Source: Spirochaetes bacterium ADurb.Bin133 (GTDB lineage Bacteria; Spirochaetota; GWE2-31-10; MWDO01). From it: a stretch of DNA of 53,097 nt. The notes under the pieces are model-generated. The model searched no databases and was not told where the DNA came from. It saw only the letters and a list, made by a program, of their open reading frames with translations. The position numbers and the translations under genes were made by a program. Shown here piece after piece: positions 50,729 to 53,097 of the stretch (its first letter is position 1; each line of letters begins with the position of its first letter). The stretch lies in the NCBI GenBank assembly GCA_002070605.1, contig MWDO01000016.1, forward strand, positions 1-53,097, given 5' to 3'.

Positions 50729-52795
50729 TTATTTCAAAAACCCCATTCTGTCAAGCGGAAAATAAATCGCCAGAGCTTTTCCTAACAAATGCCGATTTTT
50801 TATAGTATGAGGTTTCCATGAAACTATAGTTTTAGTAGAAAAATCCTTTTGATCGTCCTCGTCTATATAGATAGAATAATTGTCGTAGCCAAGTCTGGAG
50901 TCTAAAGAGTTATATCTGTTATCCCCCATAACAAAATATTCGTTATCTAAATAAGCGTCTTTTTCGGGAGGATAGTCCGAAAAATTTCTCAAAGAAAATA
51001 TTTCCGCAAAATAATTCGCCGAATTCTCGCCATATCCGTAAAGATACATACTTAAATAATAAAACTTCATTATTTTATTGAAATATCCGAGTTTTTTAAT
51101 GTTGTCAAAATTCGAAGATAAATACCCTTTTACTTCGTTATCTTTTATAATATCGTTTAATATTTCAAGTCTGGTTGATTTCGATAACAAATTTATCTTT
51201 TTCATATATTTTTTATAAGGAGAATCGTCGTCATCCTCTTTGTAGTCCGTTATTATCTGATCGTTAAAATATTTAACGTCATTCCCGGCCTTACCTAAGA
51301 ATTCTATATAATCGACGATAAGTTTGTAGAAAACAACTTGATAGTAATTATCTATCTGTTTATTAAAATGATCTTTATAAAAACTTATCTCTTCGTTAGA
51401 GAGCGCTTTTTTATCAAATACGGCTTCGATAAATCGCCTGTCGTTAAGACTAAAAATCACCCTTTCGGAAAAAGCAATATTTTGAATATGAGAATAAATA
51501 CCGCCGTTTTCCATGATTTTTTTTAGTTCTTCTAATTTTGTAACTATATTAATAATACCGTTTTTATTTGAATTATCTATCAATTTTTTCTTTTGAGCGG
51601 TTAGATTGTCGGTTTCAAGTTTAATATCCGTCTCTTCGATTATTTTTTCGCTATTATTTAATATCTGTTTCAATTTAGGCGTAATCCTTTGACCTTTTAT
51701 TCTTGGATCGTTCTCGTTATAGATCTCGTTTTCGCCATATTCTTTTTGACCGTATATCGAGCCCATCTGAGTCCAACCGCTGGCGCCGGTTTTTTTGTAA
51801 ACCTTATCGTTCAATATACAAAGTTTTTCGCCGTCGTTTGCGATAAGCCTTTTTACTATAAACCTTTCCTTCGGAGAACCGTCGCTTTTTTTATCAATAT
51901 CGACCAAAGAGAGCGTAAGCATATAAATAAACGGATGCATTATTCTTATAAAGGCGTTTTTGTAACTGACTTCAGATTCCGGATCGTCCATTTCAGGATT
52001 TTTAAAAACTACGATATCTCCTATTTTGGGCTTTGCAAAAAAAGGCAACTTCCAGTTTGTAAGCGGTATGTGAGGACCGTAAATAAATTTATTGACTACT
52101 ACCCTATCATTAATCAAAAAGGTCTTCACCATCGACTCGGAAGGTATCTGATACATTTGAAATAAAAACTGCTGAATCAAAAGCGCTATAATTATCGCTT
52201 GTATCAGCGCGTCTACCCATTCATACCATATATTTTCAAGTATAGATCGCTCAGATTTTATTCTTTTATGTTCGCTTTTCTTTAATTTTTTGTCCTTTTT
52301 CGCCATTTTTTCAACATCTATCTCTTTTTGAGTATAGATATTCATAAAAAGCCTTGTTTTTGACGATTTTATAAATAAATACGCTACGGCGGCTAAAGCC
52401 GTAGGCATTAGCGTAATAACGAAATATATTATCGACCGAGTCGTAGAAATATTTCCGAGAAACTCCCCTACCATTCTCGGCAACGAGTTGAAAACGTAAG
52501 TTAAAACGACGCCGTAACCTACCAAAGACTTAAAAACGTTGTATCTCTTTTTATTTTTGTCTAATTTTACAAATATTTGATAAAAAAAAGATAATACGGC
52601 GACAGATAATCCGGTTAAAAGTAAAATAGAGATAACCGTAAAAATATTTAAAATATTTTTAAAACCGATAATAAACGCCGTTATTATCTGAATTACGCTC
52701 CAAAGCGCAGTTAAAAAAAACGGAACGTAAAAGTAAAACGAGCCCTCTTTTTTGTAGTCTATAGGAAAATATTTTTTATTATTAAAGAAATTCAA
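50729..52795 (-). CDS. lepB: Signal peptidase I with membrane N-terminus and giant insertion
   Basis: 688 residues, nearly three times the usual size. Residues 20-145 hold four to five membrane helices. A basic linker (160-182) leads to another helix and box B YQIPSESMVKTF (Ser221). Box D is RFIVKRLIANDGEKL (Lys315). Then about 280 helical, charged residues (335-615) are inserted before box E, VMGDNRYNSLDSR (624-634). Both catalytic residues are intact. The start is TTG at 52795, with a strong GGGGAG seven bases upstream. Large LepB proteins of this kind are, as I recall, a treponemal trait. It may handle a special substrate class or be structurally tethered. Confidence 0.9.
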   Translation of the reverse strand: MNFFNNKKYFPIDYKKEGSFYFYVPFFLTALWSVIQIITAFIIGFKNILNIFTVISILLLTGLSVAVLSFFYQIFVKLDKNKKRYNVFKSLVGYGVVLTYVFNSLPRMVGEFLGNISTTRSIIYFVITLMPTALAAVAYLFIKSSKTRLFMNIYTQKEIDVEKMAKKDKKLKKSEHKRIKSERSILENIWYEWVDALIQAIIIALLIQQFLFQMYQIPSESMVKTFLINDRVVVNKFIYGPHIPLTNWKLPFFAKPKIGDIVVFKNPEMDDPESEVSYKNAFIRIMHPFIYMLTLSLVDIDKKSDGSPKERFIVKRLIANDGEKLCILNDKVYKKTGASGWTQMGSIYGQKEYGENEIYNENDPRIKGQRITPKLKQILNNSEKIIEETDIKLETDNLTAQKKKLIDNSNKNGIINIVTKLEELKKIMENGGIYSHIQNIAFSERVIFSLNDRRFIEAVFDKKALSNEEISFYKDHFNKQIDNYYQVVFYKLIVDYIEFLGKAGNDVKYFNDQIITDYKEDDDDSPYKKYMKKINLLSKSTRLEILNDIIKDNEVKGYLSSNFDNIKKLGYFNKIMKFYYLSMYLYGYGENSANYFAEIFSLRNFSDYPPEKDAYLDNEYFVMGDNRYNSLDSRLGYDNYSIYIDEDDQKDFSTKTIVSWKPHTIKNRHLLGKALAIYFPLDRMGFLK

Positions 52796-52878
52796 TTAAT
52801 CGCTCCCCAAAATTAGTTTCAAAATATATAATCATAATTTAGTTAATTAGTCAATCGTTAATAAGAATTGAAAAGTAT

Positions 52879-52967
52879 CCCTTCAGTTTTTTGGGGAATA
52901 AAAAATATCTGTTTTATATGCGTCGAATTTTATTCTTAACATCATACTCCCTTCCAAGCGAAAAAAA
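52879..52967. repeat. Intergenic CATATG element, copy H (degraded)
   Basis: CCCTTCAGTTTTTTGGGG (52879-52896) is followed by AATAAAAAATAT and ATATGCGTCGAATTTT, matching copies B and C. Then TTAACATCATAC matches copy G but loses the CATATG core. The right end is CCAAGCGAAAAAAAA where CCAAAAAAACCGACGGG is expected. The copy seems to have lost its right end near the start of the truncated ORF region. Confidence 0.75.
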
Positions 52968-53029
52968 AGGTTGCCATAATGATAAAAATATTGTATCATT
53001 GGCGGGAAATTAACAACAAGGGGGGGGTA

Positions 53030-53097
53030 ATGGCAAAAGCATATTATTACAGAAGAAAGTTTGACGAATTAGAACCAAACCTTAAATTATTAGAAAA
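53030..53097 (+). CDS. Truncated ORF at window edge
   Basis: ATG preceded by a G run (GGGGGGG, three bases away), opening MAKAYYYRRKFDELEPNLKL and running off the window. The region before it contains an inverted repeat, AATGATA...TATCATT (near 52978-53000). The Arg/Tyr-rich start could be a transposase or other basic protein, but 22 residues are too few to say. Confidence 0.55.
   Translation, partial: MAKAYYYRRKFDELEPNLKLLE

Noticed and set aside
1-53097. tRNA or rRNA genes and CRISPR arrays
   Set aside because: No T-loop type GTTCGAATCC in a cloverleaf context, no long GC-rich conserved RNA and no regularly spaced repeats were found. The CATATG cores are irregularly spaced with no unique spacers of constant size.

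Overview
The window is an AT-rich chromosomal segment of a Gram-negative bacterium, gene-dense and with short intergenic gaps (none above 300 bases). Several traits point towards the spirochaetes, but only tentatively. There are at least nine lipoproteins with loose lipoboxes. One of two adjacent signal peptidases I carries a very large insertion, as I recall for treponemal enzymes. Other pointers are InlB-type repeat lipoproteins, a DUF115 protein and many HD-GYP, HDOD, FHA and CheY-type signalling proteins. Against a typical treponeme, the segment encodes System II cytochrome c maturation proteins (ResB, CcsA), two TlpA-like thioredoxins, a polyferredoxin and a tungstate transporter, so the cell probably has a c-type cytochrome or thiol electron-transfer branch. 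Stops are mostly TAA, with some TAG. TGA is rare but is used as a genuine stop (ends of resB, the tlpA-like gene and dinG).

Layout. 1-5.5 kb: a small lipoprotein, mtnA, then purD-deoC and an ATPase-HDOD signalling protein. 5.5-10 kb, minus strand: FHA protein, malQ, rpe and a large unknown protein. 10-12.2 kb: HD-GYP and cyclic-nucleotide-binding-like proteins. 12.2-15.5 kb, minus: a BtuF-like lipoprotein, an unknown lipoprotein, ResB and CcsA. 15.7-26 kb, plus: a Skp-like chaperone, a CheY-type regulator, two modular surface lipoproteins and a giant two-catalytic-domain amylase/debranching lipoprotein interrupted by an in-frame TGA. 26-28.7 kb, minus: an unknown protein, a 46-residue CXXC membrane microprotein (absent from standard ORF length cut-offs), a NapH/CcoG-like polyferredoxin and a thioredoxin-DsbD-alpha lipoprotein. 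28.8-34.7 kb: SH3-like lipoprotein, folP, a catalytically degenerate NodB-like protein and a DUF115 protein. 34.9-40.2 kb, minus: punA, a JAB-DinG helicase that seems to start at a non-standard codon, fabF and acpP. 40.4-44.7 kb: lipoprotein, smpB, a one-cysteine thioredoxin-like protein and unknown proteins. 44.7-47.7 kb: tungstate ABC transporter tupABC and a response regulator. 47.9-52.8 kb, minus: O-methyltransferase, hemW and two lepB genes. The window ends in a truncated ORF.

The most striking undescribed structure is a dispersed intergenic repeat family. Roughly 55-160 bp elements are bounded by inverted repeats of the type CCCGTCRGTTTTTTGGG and contain one to three near-palindromes of the form GACRCATATGYGTC. 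I count eight copies or partial copies plus one solitary palindrome in 53 kb, in both orientations and always between genes, often within 20 bp of stop codons. They look like MITE- or REP-like elements, and some may have been co-opted as transcript ends or leaders. No partner transposase is visible.

How the genes fit together: malQ and the giant amylase lipoprotein suggest growth on extracellular alpha-glucans, with rpe feeding the pentose phosphate pathway. mtnA, deoC and punA form a dispersed nucleoside/methylthioadenosine salvage set. ResB/CcsA, HemW, the TlpA-like proteins, the polyferredoxin and the CXXC microprotein form a dispersed haem/thiol redox set. No tRNA, rRNA, tmRNA or CRISPR array was recognised.
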